From Bifidobacterium bombi DSM 19703 (lineage in GTDB: Bacteria > Actinomycetota > Actinomycetes > Actinomycetales > Bifidobacteriaceae): a DNA stretch of 64,000 bases. Under the pieces are notes generated by a model, which worked only from the letters and a program-made list of their open reading frames with translations, had not been told where the DNA came from and ran no database searches. Position 1 is the stretch's first letter. Each line of letters starts with the position of its first letter. The translations under genes and the position numbers were made by a program. The stretch spans positions 992,001 to 1,056,000 of the forward strand of contig NZ_ATLK01000001.1 of the NCBI RefSeq assembly GCF_000737845.1. The letters run 5' to 3'. Positions 9,019-17,712 of the stretch are shown here, piece by piece.

Positions 9019-9126
9019 AGCTAAGCTGACATTGCAACCAGGGTGATGCTTCAGACAACGCAACTTTCGGCGCACAATCACACGAACCAATCACTCATGC
9101 AAGACGCAGCGACAAAAGGAAGTTCC

Positions 9127-10098
9127 ATGGCCGAACAGGCATCGATGAAACCCGTCCGTCAAACCAGACCCATGCGGTTTGCAGACAAAAGACGTCACTT
9201 GGTTGGCGTCGACATCGGAGGCACAAAAATAGAGACCGTCCTCCTGGGACCCGACGGAAGCCTCCTGAAAAGCTGTCGAACCGCCGCCAGACAAGGCAAT
9301 GAAGCCGTCCTGTCGGACATCATGACGAGCGTACGACACGTAACCCGGACCTTGGGTAAGTATGACGCCTTCTCCGTGGGCATCGGAATCCCCGGTCAGG
9401 TTCAACCATCGACGGGGATGGTCCGCAGCGCGGTCAACCTGGGCATCGACCGCCTTCCTTTGGGACCCGTACTGAGCCACAGGCTAGACGGGGCCGTTGT
9501 CCATGTGGAGAACGACGTGAACGCGGCGGCACTGGGAGCTGCGACTCTGCTGCCGACGGAGTGCGAATCAACCTCGGTCTTGATCAATTTCGGCACCGGT
9601 CTTGCAGCGGGCGTCGTGAGTGATGGACGAATAGAGCACGGCGACACCGGAATCTGCGGCGAAATAGGCCATATCGCCGTGGAACCACATATGTTTCCCT
9701 GCTCCTGCGGTCAGCACGGGTGCCTGGAGACCGTCGCGTCCGGCGGTGCGGTACAACGGCTTTGGCCCGACACCGATGGCCCGGCCATGCCGGAATTGAT
9801 TGCGCAGGCTGAACACGGCAACCACAAAGCCCAAGCCGTATTGGATATGGTAATCGACGCGCAAGCCACAGCGGTGACCATCGTGGCGCTGTGCGTCGAC
9901 CCCGGGCGAATCCTGCTGGGCGGCGGTCTGCTACGCACGGGCGAACCGATGATACGTCGTTTGAAAACCGCGTTGGGGCGTCGTGCCGATGGCTGCGCCT
10001 TTCTCACTGCGGCCGACCTCGGTGGGCGCATCACACCGGTGCCGACGGACCAACCGATCGGTGCCGTCGGCGCGGCACTGAGTGCGCGCGAAGACTAA
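9127..10098 (+). CDS. nagK: ROK-family sugar kinase, probable N-acetylglucosamine kinase
   Basis: A 323-residue cytoplasmic kinase. It has the ATP phosphate loop VGVDIGGTKIE (Asp 29 region), the catalytic Asp in VENDVNAAALG (about 130), NFGTGLAAGV, GEIGHIAVEP and the zinc knuckle CSCGQHGCLE (192-200). No DNA-binding domain is present. The ATG at 9127 has AAAGGA upstream; an in-frame ATG at 9043 lacks a ribosome site. ROK kinases phosphorylate glucose, GlcNAc, ManNAc or fructose. Its place beside nagA, nagB, NagR and a hexosaminidase argues for GlcNAc to GlcNAc-6-phosphate, which would feed NagA. Glucokinase is the main alternative. The shared operator suggests induction together with nagBA. 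Confidence 0.75.
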   Translation: MAEQASMKPVRQTRPMRFADKRRHLVGVDIGGTKIETVLLGPDGSLLKSCRTAARQGNEAVLSDIMTSVRHVTRTLGKYDAFSVGIGIPGQVQPSTGMVRSAVNLGIDRLPLGPVLSHRLDGAVVHVENDVNAAALGAATLLPTECESTSVLINFGTGLAAGVVSDGRIEHGDTGICGEIGHIAVEPHMFPCSCGQHGCLETVASGGAVQRLWPDTDGPAMPELIAQAEHGNHKAQAVLDMVIDAQATAVTIVALCVDPGRILLGGGLLRTGEPMIRRLKTALGRRADGCAFLTAADLGGRITPVPTDQPIGAVGAALSARED

Positions 10099-10165
10099 GT
10101 GCGAAGACCGGGCGTGAAATATCACGACGTCCTTGAGGAACCATCGCGACACGCTGATGTGGGCT

Positions 10166-10197
10166 TTGACACACAAGAATGTTAACGCTGTTAATAT
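10166..10197 (+). promoter_or_regulatory. promoter with overlapping TTAAC palindrome upstream of ROK regulator
   Basis: A consensus -35 TTGACA lies at 10166-10171 and an AT-rich -10 region (TTAATA or TAATAT) around 10191-10197. The perfect palindrome TTAAC-GCT-GTTAA (10182-10194), extendable to ATRTTAAC/GTTAATAT with one mismatch, overlaps the spacer and -10. A regulator bound here would block polymerase. The gene just downstream encodes a ROK regulator, so autoregulation is likely. Confidence 0.6.
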
Positions 10198-10251
10198 ATA
10201 AGCGGACGATGTGGAACACAATCAACGACGAAACAAGACAAGGAGGTGCTT

Positions 10252-11769
10252 ATGCCTTCCGTTCGGCGTACTCTCTCCCAGGCTGCGCTTTCGGAGTCGA
10301 ACCGTTCCCATGTATTGCATCATCTTTACCGCAACGGTGTCAGCTCCAGGGCGCAGATAGCCCGCGCACTGAATCTGACCCCGGCGGCCATCACGAAAAT
10401 CACGGCACGGCTTCTTGATGACGGCTTGATCGCCAAGACGCCCATGCATGGGCAAACGCAGCCGCCCGTCCAGCGCGACGGAACCGTTGACGAGAATGCT
10501 CCGCATCCGTCCATGACCGCACCCCGATCCGTCTCCTCCGGCCGTTCGGTAGGACTGACGATTCGCAGTCACGCCTTCCACGTAATCGGAGTCAAATTCG
10601 CCCGAAGTTTGCTGCAACTCGGAACATTCGATCTTGACGGCAATCAGCTTTCCCTTGAGGACCTGCCGACCGTGACCGAAAAAACCATAGACGAATCACT
10701 CACAACGCTGCGCCGGAGAATGAATGACCTCATCAAGGAGGACGACGCAATCGTGTCCATAGGCATGGCGGTTCCTGGGCCCTACCTACGCACGGAAGGC
10801 AGGACGGCCGTCGTCTCCTCCATGAACAGCTGGCGTAGGATCAACTTCCGCGAACGGTTCGAGGAAGGTTCGTCCGTACCGGTGTTCATCGAACAGGACG
10901 CGAGGGCGGGCGCACTGGCCGAAAGCCTTTTTTCAACGCAGCATCAGACCCTTGGCGGGCGTGTGGACCGCACACCCGAAGACGACCGCGCTAATTTCCC
11001 CGCACCATCCAGGGACTGCGATTCCTACGAGGACGAGGATGCTGAGAACCTCGCATACTATCTTCTTGGAGAAGGCGTGGGTCTTGGTGTCATCGAGAAC
11101 GGCAGGCTGTTGGACGGCTACATGGGAACCGCCACCGAGCTGGGGCACATCAGCATCGACATCGAAGGCCGCCCCTGCGAATGCGGCAACTTTGGATGCC
11201 TGGAACAGTACTGTTCCGCCGTAGCCACTCACAAAATCATGCAGGAACACGGCTACCCCGGCATCGCCGGCCTCTCGCACCGCGAGGCGTGCGAGCGCCT
11301 GTTCGCGGACGCTACGGACGCCAACCAGCCATTGAAAGGCATGGCCCTCGACATCATCGATCAGGTGGGCCGGTACGCGGGGTATGGATGCGTCACCATC
11401 ATCAATGCCTACAATCCGAAGCACATCATCGTCGGCGACATCCTTTCGCACGCGGGGACGCGGCTGCTTGACGCCATCAACGAAGTGGTACGGGAACGCG
11501 TCGTCGAGCAGGTCCGCGCGTCCACAAGCATCGCTCTCTCCTCGCTTCCCACTGATTCCGCGGTAAGTGGGGCCGCCGCCGTGGCCATAACCGCGTTCCT
11601 TGACAATCCTTCGAGATTCATCCACAAGCACGGCCGATCCCGCGGGCCCGATTGCGAACGGGCCCCGGCTGAAGAGTCACGCCGCCATGCACTGACCGAC
11701 GTCAGAGACGGCGAACAACAGGACTTTCCCTATCTAGGGAACAACAGCAGTCAAAATCAAAACCAGTAA
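10252..11769 (+). CDS. ROK-family transcriptional regulator (long form) of the mannose block
   Basis: A 505-residue regulator, about 100 longer than a usual ROK repressor. It starts at the ATG at 10252, with AAGGAGG 5 nt before. Residues about 18-65 are a winged helix-turn-helix (SSRAQIARALNLTPAAITKI). The ROK domain follows with SIGMAVPGPYL, FIEQDARAGALAE and the zinc motif CECGNFGCLEQ. An acidic, low-complexity insertion of about 35 residues (around 230-265) separates the EQDARAGAL segment from YLLGEGVGLG. The C-terminus has a polar tail of about 55 residues. It precedes fructokinase, GH125 mannosidase and mannose isomerase genes on the same strand and probably controls them in response to mannose or a phosphosugar. 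The target is inferred from gene order. Confidence 0.8.
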   Translation: MPSVRRTLSQAALSESNRSHVLHHLYRNGVSSRAQIARALNLTPAAITKITARLLDDGLIAKTPMHGQTQPPVQRDGTVDENAPHPSMTAPRSVSSGRSVGLTIRSHAFHVIGVKFARSLLQLGTFDLDGNQLSLEDLPTVTEKTIDESLTTLRRRMNDLIKEDDAIVSIGMAVPGPYLRTEGRTAVVSSMNSWRRINFRERFEEGSSVPVFIEQDARAGALAESLFSTQHQTLGGRVDRTPEDDRANFPAPSRDCDSYEDEDAENLAYYLLGEGVGLGVIENGRLLDGYMGTATELGHISIDIEGRPCECGNFGCLEQYCSAVATHKIMQEHGYPGIAGLSHREACERLFADATDANQPLKGMALDIIDQVGRYAGYGCVTIINAYNPKHIIVGDILSHAGTRLLDAINEVVRERVVEQVRASTSIALSSLPTDSAVSGAAAVAITAFLDNPSRFIHKHGRSRGPDCERAPAEESRRHALTDVRDGEQQDFPYLGNNSSQNQNQ

Positions 11770-11783
11770 TTGGAAATCCAATT
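11768..11783. promoter_or_regulatory. palindrome before fructokinase gene
   Basis: Perfect inverted repeat AATTGGA-AA-TCCAATT overlapping the stop codon of the ROK regulator gene and ending 22 bp before the fructokinase ATG. It could be an operator for internal control, or a short RNA hairpin between the two cistrons. No other copy was noticed in the window. Confidence 0.45.
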
Positions 11784-11805
11784 CGCGTAACCGAAAGGAA
11801 CGACA

Positions 11806-12699
11806 ATGTCGGAACCAATCGTGCTCTCTATGGGAGAACTCTTGTGGGATATGCTACCCACCGGGAAGCGGGCGGGAGGAGCCCCGACGAACTTCATCTA
11901 TCACGCCATGCACAATGGATGCGACGGCTACGCCATAAGCGCCGTAGGTGAGGACGATCTGGGCGACGAACTCCTTGAAGACACCCAAAAGGCCGGCATC
12001 AAAGGCATCATAGCCCGCAACGCCTGGCCCACAGGAACCGTGGCTGTGGCTCTCGAAAGCGGCATCCCGGAATACACCATCGTCAAAGGCGTGGCCTGGG
12101 ACCACATCCCTCTGACGCGCAAGGTCATCGAACTCACCCAACAAGCCGACGCCGTATGCTTCGGCACCCTCGCCGTGCGGGCTCCAGAATCGCACGAAAC
12201 CATTATGGAGCTTCTGAAACACACCAAGCCCGGCGCAATGAAATTCTTCGACATCAACATCCGGGGCGACTTCTACTCCAAGGAAGTCATCGAAGAGCTG
12301 CTGAACGCCGCGACCGTCTTCAAACTCAACGACGCAGAACTGCTGTTGCTGCGCGACATGTTCGGTATCGCCGGCATCAGCGACGAGAACGCCTGTACGT
12401 GGTTCATCGACCACTACGATCTGGACTACGTCATCCTGACCGGAGGCGCGACCTTCAGCACCATCGTCTCCAAGAGCGGAGAGAAATCGACACTCATGAC
12501 GCCGAGAGTGGACGCCACCGACACGGTAGGCGCCGGAGACGCGTTCTCAGGCTGTTTCACCGCCCGCATCCTTCAAGGCGACGGTCTGGTGCAGGCCCAT
12601 AGGGCGGCGGTCAACACCTCCGCCTTCGTATGCACGCAGCCGGGAGCATGGCCACAATACCCTGAACACATCAAGGATTACCTGGCACAGGCCGAGTAA
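11806..12699 (+). CDS. PfkB-family fructokinase
   Basis: A 297-residue ribokinase-fold kinase with the N-terminal sugar site GGAPTNF (24-30) and the C-terminal PfkB signature [11 protein letters not shown] (239-249), whose Asp 245 is the catalytic base. GMGE-like [13 protein letters not shown] at the N-terminus is typical of fructokinases, which make fructose-6-phosphate from fructose and ATP. AAAGGA lies before the ATG. The next two genes release mannose (GH125) and isomerise it to fructose (AGE family), so this enzyme would complete a mannose-to-fructose-6-phosphate route that needs no mannose kinase or phosphomannose isomerase. Other sugar specificities in the PfkB family cannot be ruled out. 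Confidence 0.88.
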   Translation: MSEPIVLSMGELLWDMLPTGKRAGGAPTNFIYHAMHNGCDGYAISAVGEDDLGDELLEDTQKAGIKGIIARNAWPTGTVAVALESGIPEYTIVKGVAWDHIPLTRKVIELTQQADAVCFGTLAVRAPESHETIMELLKHTKPGAMKFFDINIRGDFYSKEVIEELLNAATVFKLNDAELLLLRDMFGIAGISDENACTWFIDHYDLDYVILTGGATFSTIVSKSGEKSTLMTPRVDATDTVGAGDAFSGCFTARILQGDGLVQAHRAAVNTSAFVCTQPGAWPQYPEHIKDYLAQAE

Positions 12700-12758
12700 T
12701 ACGGCGCCAGAGAGCATCCGCCGAATCGTTCCATCGGCACGCACCAAACGAGGAAATC

Positions 12759-14102
12759 ATGAATGACCATGTTCCACAATCCGTCACGCGGCTCGTCGCG
12801 CAGATCGCCTGTCGTTGCGGCACAAAGCACAGCCGCTGGGCGGAGGTGTTCGAAAACACCTTTTGCGACACTCTCACGACGACCATCCGCCGTGAGGGCG
12901 ACGGATCCACGTTCCTCATCACCGGTGACATACCGGCGATGTGGCTGCGCGACTCCACGGCACAGATGCGACCGTACCTGGTACTAGCTCAGGAAAGCCA
13001 GGAGATCAGCGACCTGATAGCCGGACTGGTGAAAAGGCAGTTCTTCTGCATCTCGATCGACCCATATGCCAACGCGTTCAACGAAACGGCGAACGGCGAA
13101 GCTTGGGACAAGGACGACGAGACCGATTTCACCAGTCCTTGGGTCTGGGAGCGTAAATACGAGACAGACTCGTTGTGCTACCCGATTCAATTGGCATGGC
13201 TGCTGTACGCGAACACGGGACGGGTTGACCAATTCAACGCAGGCTTCATGAAGGGGGTCGAACGGATTCTCGGCGTATTGCGCACCGAGCAGAACCATGC
13301 GAATTCACCGTACTTCTTCACCAGAGAGAGCGATTTGCCGACCGAATCACTGACCTACGGCGGCAGAGGTACCCCGACCGGCCGAACCGGCATGACATGG
13401 AGTGGATTCCGACCAAGCGACGATGCCTGCACGTATCACTATCTGGTGCCTTCCAACATGTTCGCCTCAGTGGTATTGGGCTACATCGAACGCATATTCG
13501 CTGAGCCGGGACCCCTGGGACCCGGCTCCCGAGCCGCCGACCGCGCCGGGGTCACGCGTGAGCAGGCGACTAGGATCGGGCGAGATGCGCACGAACTGAA
13601 CCAGGACATTACCGAGGGCATCCGCAAATATGGAACCACGTGCAACGATGCCGGTGAAGCGGTGTACGCATATGAGACCGACGGACTGGGCCACGCCTCC
13701 ATCATGGACGACGCCAACGTACCCAGCCTTATGGCGGCGCCGTACCTTGGTTTCTGCACAGCTGATGACCCGCTGTATCTCTCGACGCGCGCAACGTTGC
13801 TGAGCGCGGCGAATCCGTATTACTACGAGGGACGATACGCAAAAGGCATCGGGTCGTCGCATACGCCCGAAGGGTATGTCTGGCCCATAGCTCTCGCCAT
13901 CCAAGGCCTTACCTCCAACGACATCGAGGAGAAGGAACGTCTGCTCGACGTGCTGACAAGCACGGACGACGGAACCGATCAGATCCACGAAAGCATCAAC
14001 CCCGAAGATCCTGGACAGTTCACCCGGAAATGGTTCAGTTGGGCCAACATGATGTTCTGCGAGTTGGTATTGGACTATTTCGGCATGCGCGTAAAACGCT
14101 GA
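12759..14102 (+). CDS. GH125 exo-alpha-1,6-mannosidase
   Basis: A 447-residue protein with no signal peptide, so it is cytoplasmic. The GH125 signatures are clear: [18 protein letters not shown] (56-73), [47 protein letters not shown] and [13 protein letters not shown] near the end. Family members are inverting, metal-independent enzymes that remove terminal alpha-1,6-linked mannose. The general acid is probably the Asp in the RPSDD loop and the base the Glu in QIHESI. Its natural substrates are the trimmed mannose core or branches of N-glycans. It sits 59 bp after the fructokinase gene with GAGGAAATC before the ATG, consistent with one operon. Confidence 0.92.
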   Translation: MNDHVPQSVTRLVAQIACRCGTKHSRWAEVFENTFCDTLTTTIRREGDGSTFLITGDIPAMWLRDSTAQMRPYLVLAQESQEISDLIAGLVKRQFFCISIDPYANAFNETANGEAWDKDDETDFTSPWVWERKYETDSLCYPIQLAWLLYANTGRVDQFNAGFMKGVERILGVLRTEQNHANSPYFFTRESDLPTESLTYGGRGTPTGRTGMTWSGFRPSDDACTYHYLVPSNMFASVVLGYIERIFAEPGPLGPGSRAADRAGVTREQATRIGRDAHELNQDITEGIRKYGTTCNDAGEAVYAYETDGLGHASIMDDANVPSLMAAPYLGFCTADDPLYLSTRATLLSAANPYYYEGRYAKGIGSSHTPEGYVWPIALAIQGLTSNDIEEKERLLDVLTSTDDGTDQIHESINPEDPGQFTRKWFSWANMMFCELVLDYFGMRVKR

Positions 14103-14139
14103 GCCTCGCCCACACGCATGGGACGCCACGTCGTTACAC

Positions 14140-14171
14140 GCATCGTCCCCGCGAAGTCGCGGTGACGATGC
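14140..14171 (+). terminator. hairpin between GH125 and AGE genes
   Basis: GCATCGTC (14140-14147) pairs with GACGATGC (14164-14171) and CCGCG with CGCGG around an AAGT loop; a single C/T mismatch separates the two helices. There is no T run, only AAAAG, so it may be a processing or partial-attenuation stem rather than a full terminator. It lies 37 bp after the GH125 stop. Confidence 0.5.
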
Positions 14172-14226
14172 AAAAGCCATAACACAATGTAAACACAACC
14201 TACTGTTTCCATCAAAGGAGAAAACA

Positions 14227-15474
14227 ATGAATGACAATCCGAAATACCGTCTGGGTACTCAGTCGAACCGCATATTCATGGCCTCTCAGACCAAGAACCT
14301 GCTGGACTTTGGCAGGAACTTCCCGGTTCCGCAAGGCGGCTCAGGCTGGCTTGACGCCGAAGGCAACGTGGATGCCTCACACGGCATCCAGACATGGATC
14401 ACCGGGCGCATGACCCATGTCTATTCCATAGCTGCGCTGATGGGCTACCCCGGTGCCGAGCATCTGGCGGATGAAGGCCTGCGGGGATTGACCGGCATCC
14501 TTCACGACGACGAGAACGGCGGCTGGCACCCTTCGATACAGGCCGACGGCACCCCCGAACCGGGGAAGGTCTGCTATGCACATGCCTTCGTCATCATCGC
14601 GGCGACTTCGGCGTATCTGGCCGGACGTCCCGGAGCGAAGGAGCTGCTGGATGAGGCGTTGGAGACGTACGACAAGTATTTCTGGGACGACGAGCGGGGG
14701 CTCGCTGTGGATACATGGGACACGACGTTCACCACACTCGACACGTATCGCGGCCTGAACGCCAACATGCACACCACTGAGGCATTCCTCGGCGTGGCGG
14801 ACGCCACCGGCAACAACACATACCGTGAACGGGCCGGGAGGATCATCAGGCAGGTCGTCCAATGGGCCAAGGGCAATAATTGGCGTATTCCCGAGCATTT
14901 CGACGAAAATTGGAATCCCGATTTCGAATTCAACGCCGACAAGAAAGACGATCAATTCAAACCATACGGCGCAACACCGGGCCACGGCATCGAATGGGCA
15001 AGACTGATCACCCAGTGGGCGCTGAGCTACTTCCCCAACCGCGCCTTGGCGCAGCCCTACATCGAAGCCTCCGAACGACTGTTCGAGCGTGCAGTCGCTG
15101 ACGGCTACAGCAAAGGCGAGAGGCCCGGTTTGGCGTACACCACCGACTGGAACGGCAACCCTGTGGTAACCGATCGTATGCACTGGACTTTGGCAGAGGC
15201 CATGAACACGTCATCGACACTGGCGAAAGTGACAGGAAAGCACGAATATGAGGAATGGTATGAGGAATTCGCACGTTACACCGACGAATACCTGATCGAC
15301 CATAAGGGTGGTTCCTGGTTCCATCAACTCGATGCCGACAACAAAGTCATCGGAACCGTATGGCCCGGCAAGTCCGATGTATACCATGCCTTCCAATCCA
15401 CACTCATTCCCTTCCTTGATCCCGCGGTCTCCATCTGCACCGCCGTGTTCAACGACGGGAAGGACCGCCAATGA
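14227..15474 (+). CDS. AGE-family sugar isomerase, probable mannose isomerase
   Basis: A 415-residue (alpha/alpha)6-barrel protein of the N-acylglucosamine 2-epimerase superfamily. It has TWITGRMTHVYSIAA, GGWHPSIQ, NANMHTTEAFLGVADATG, GATPGHGIEWARLITQW and GGSWFHQLD, with conserved histidines in NANMH, GHGIEW and WFHQ. This pattern fits the aldose-ketose isomerase branch (YihS and mannose isomerase) better than the true GlcNAc 2-epimerases. The likely reaction is mannose to fructose, without phosphate or metal. The gene follows the GH125 mannosidase and precedes none on this strand, closing the mannose block. AAAGGAG stands before the ATG. A sulfoquinovose or GlcNAc substrate is less likely from context. 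Confidence 0.82.
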   Translation: MNDNPKYRLGTQSNRIFMASQTKNLLDFGRNFPVPQGGSGWLDAEGNVDASHGIQTWITGRMTHVYSIAALMGYPGAEHLADEGLRGLTGILHDDENGGWHPSIQADGTPEPGKVCYAHAFVIIAATSAYLAGRPGAKELLDEALETYDKYFWDDERGLAVDTWDTTFTTLDTYRGLNANMHTTEAFLGVADATGNNTYRERAGRIIRQVVQWAKGNNWRIPEHFDENWNPDFEFNADKKDDQFKPYGATPGHGIEWARLITQWALSYFPNRALAQPYIEASERLFERAVADGYSKGERPGLAYTTDWNGNPVVTDRMHWTLAEAMNTSSTLAKVTGKHEYEEWYEEFARYTDEYLIDHKGGSWFHQLDADNKVIGTVWPGKSDVYHAFQSTLIPFLDPAVSICTAVFNDGKDRQ

Positions 15475-15675
15475 AACGACACCGACTGAGTATGTCGGAG
15501 CCAAGAGCCAATGCACCGAAACCGTCACGGTGAAGGCGTCCTGAACAACGACCGGGCCTGCGACGTTTGGAATCCAAAGGAATCCTCCACGCCGCAGACA
15601 CGGTCGTTCATCTAGGAATCATGACAGCAGACGCACGTCATGTCCAAGGAAAAGAGCGGGACACAGGACGTTCGC

Positions 15676-16791
15676 TCAGAACTCGGTGATGACCGAACGG
15701 ATCACTTCTCCACGTTTGAGCTGTTCGTAGGCCTCGTCGATCTGTCTCAAATTGATGCGCTGACTGACGATGTCATGCATGTTGAGGCGGCCGTCCACCG
15801 CCATGTCGGCGTACATCGGGATGTCGTACTTGATGTTCGTCGAACCCATCCACACGCCTTTGAAACCGCGCTGGTGCACCAGGAAGTCGGCGGGATTGAT
15901 CTCAAGTTCAATCGTCGCATCGGGCTTGGCCAGACCGATGCAATATGCCATCCCATCCACTGCGAGCATATCCCAGCACTGCTTCATGGCACTGCGCACG
16001 CCTATGGCCTCGAACGCCGCGTCAACGCCGCCGTCTGTCAGCTCCCGCACGGCCTCGACAGGATCACGGTCCTTTGAATTGACCACATCGGTGGCGCCGA
16101 ACTTCTTGGCGAATTCCAGCTTGTTATCCAGAATGTCGATCGCGATGATCTTTTTGGCTCCGCATATGCGGGCCCCTGAGATGATGTTCAGGCCGATGCC
16201 GCCAGTACCCACGACCGCCACCGTCTGGCCGGGACGCACATGCGCCGAGTTGATGGCGGCGCCCGCGCCGGTGATCGTAGCGCAACCGATGCACGCCGCC
16301 TCCTCCCATTTGACGTCGTTGTTGACCACCGCAAGCTGGTTTTCGTGAATCAATGCCTTCTCAGCGAAGCCACCGGTGCCAAACGCCTGAGTGATCGGAC
16401 GTCCGTCGAGGAACGAAAGGCGCGGAGTGTCACCAGGCTCACGCACGCATTCCTGTTGCTGGGTGCAGGACTGCGGATGACCGTTAAGACAGTTGGCGCA
16501 ATGCCCGCAGACCTGCTCAAGGGAAGCGATGACATGGTCCCCGACCTTGATGCCCTGCACCTCTGGCCCCACGGCTTCGACGACACCGGCCACCTCATGC
16601 CCGATGACGGCGGGGAACGGGAAGAACTTGTCATCGTCCTCCACGAGGTGCAAATCGGAATGGCACAATCCCGACGCCTTGACATCGACCAGCACCTCCG
16701 CACCCTTAGGGTCATCGATGATAATATCCTCCGGTTGCGCAAAACCTTTGCCAATCCCATACGCAATGGATGCTTTGATTTTCTGAGGCAT
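15676..16791 (-). CDS. zinc-dependent alcohol dehydrogenase (MDR family)
   Basis: A 371-residue medium-chain dehydrogenase. The catalytic zinc ligands are the Cys in SGLCHSDLH, the His in IGHEVAG and the Cys in EEAACIGCA. The structural zinc loop is CGHCANC...C. The nucleotide site is VVGTGGIGLN, followed by an Asp (AIDIL), pointing to NAD(H). Family members in the class III/NDMA-type branch oxidise or reduce alcohols and aldehydes. In a fermenting bifidobacterium it probably reduces aldehydes such as acetaldehyde. AAGGAG precedes the ATG by 6 nt. It stands alone on the minus strand between the mannose block and def. Confidence 0.9.
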   Translation of the reverse strand: MPQKIKASIAYGIGKGFAQPEDIIIDDPKGAEVLVDVKASGLCHSDLHLVEDDDKFFPFPAVIGHEVAGVVEAVGPEVQGIKVGDHVIASLEQVCGHCANCLNGHPQSCTQQQECVREPGDTPRLSFLDGRPITQAFGTGGFAEKALIHENQLAVVNNDVKWEEAACIGCATITGAGAAINSAHVRPGQTVAVVGTGGIGLNIISGARICGAKKIIAIDILDNKLEFAKKFGATDVVNSKDRDPVEAVRELTDGGVDAAFEAIGVRSAMKQCWDMLAVDGMAYCIGLAKPDATIELEINPADFLVHQRGFKGVWMGSTNIKYDIPMYADMAVDGRLNMHDIVSQRINLRQIDEAYEQLKRGEVIRSVITEF

Positions 16792-16946
16792 AATAACTCC
16801 TTCGTTCAGCCTTCAATTCATCGTCATACCGGCATTTGTGGACCGGCCGCCGACGGTTACGATTATACACCGAAGAACATGGCACACCTCAACGACGAGT
16901 AGGGGTTCGTCCTTGAGAAGAACCACACCCATACCCGCATCAGCAT

Positions 16947-16974
16947 GCATCCGACACGGTTACGTGTCGGATGC
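16947..16974. terminator. hairpin between def and the alcohol dehydrogenase gene
   Basis: Perfect 12-bp stem GCATCCGACACG / CGTGTCGGATGC with a GTTA loop, about 80 bp past the def stop (minus strand). It has no T run on either side but is the only strong stem in the gap, so it is the best candidate for ending the glmM-def transcript. Confidence 0.55.
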
Positions 16975-17055
16975 GCTGAATCGGCCGATTCCGGCGTATT
17001 CTTCACGCCATACGGCCAGAACTACAAATCCCTGCCATCAAATAACGTTGAGCGC

Positions 17056-17712
17056 TCAGGCCAACGAAAAACCTAGCTGCGTCGCAGCCTGCACCGGAAC
17101 AGGGTCATCAGCCCAATAATCCGACAGATTCTCATCGGACGACAACGAACGAATCTCCGCACGATCAATGTAGATCTCACCACTGAGATGATCGGTCTCA
17201 TGCTGGAAGATGCGCGCGGGCCAACCATGCAGACGCTCCTCATGGTTCACGCCGTCGACGTCCTGCCAGCGGGCGATGATGTCGAGCCAACGACGACGCA
17301 CGGCCTGATAGCCTGCGAAACTGAGACAACCTTCGTAGAAGCTGCTGGCCCTAGTGCCCACCGGCGTATAGGAGGGATTCACGATGGCATGGAACGGGAA
17401 CTCAGCAACCTCACGGGGATCGTCCTCATCACCTCGGATGTGGTCCTCCACGACCGCGAACGCAAGCCCCAAGCCGATCTGCGGAGCCGCGAGACCGACC
17501 CCCGGGGCTTCAAGCATGGTGGAATGCATGGCATCGATTAGTTTAAGGAAGGTCTTGTGGTTCAATTGTCCGTCATATGGCAACGCCGCTTCTCGCAGCA
17601 CGGGTTCGCCCATCTGCACGATGGGAAGGATGCCTTCCTTGCCACCGCTTTTCACCAGCTGTTCGACAGCATGGTTGAGTTCGTTGTTTACCTTCGTACG
17701 ATGTGAGAACAT
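17056..17712 (-). CDS. def: peptide deformylase
   Basis: Removes the formyl group from the N-terminal methionine of new proteins. The 218-residue product has the three family motifs: GVGLAAPQIG, EGCLSF and QHETDHLSG, whose Cys and two His hold the metal and whose Glu is catalytic. It is longer than the usual 160-190 residues, with an N-terminal extension of about 40 (HRTKVNNELNHAVEQLVKSG) and a Trp-rich tail. The ATG at 17712 overlaps the TAA of glmM by one base (TAATG), so translation is probably coupled. Confidence 0.95.
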   Translation of the reverse strand: MFSHRTKVNNELNHAVEQLVKSGGKEGILPIVQMGEPVLREAALPYDGQLNHKTFLKLIDAMHSTMLEAPGVGLAAPQIGLGLAFAVVEDHIRGDEDDPREVAEFPFHAIVNPSYTPVGTRASSFYEGCLSFAGYQAVRRRWLDIIARWQDVDGVNHEERLHGWPARIFQHETDHLSGEIYIDRAEIRSLSSDENLSDYWADDPVPVQAATQLGFSLA

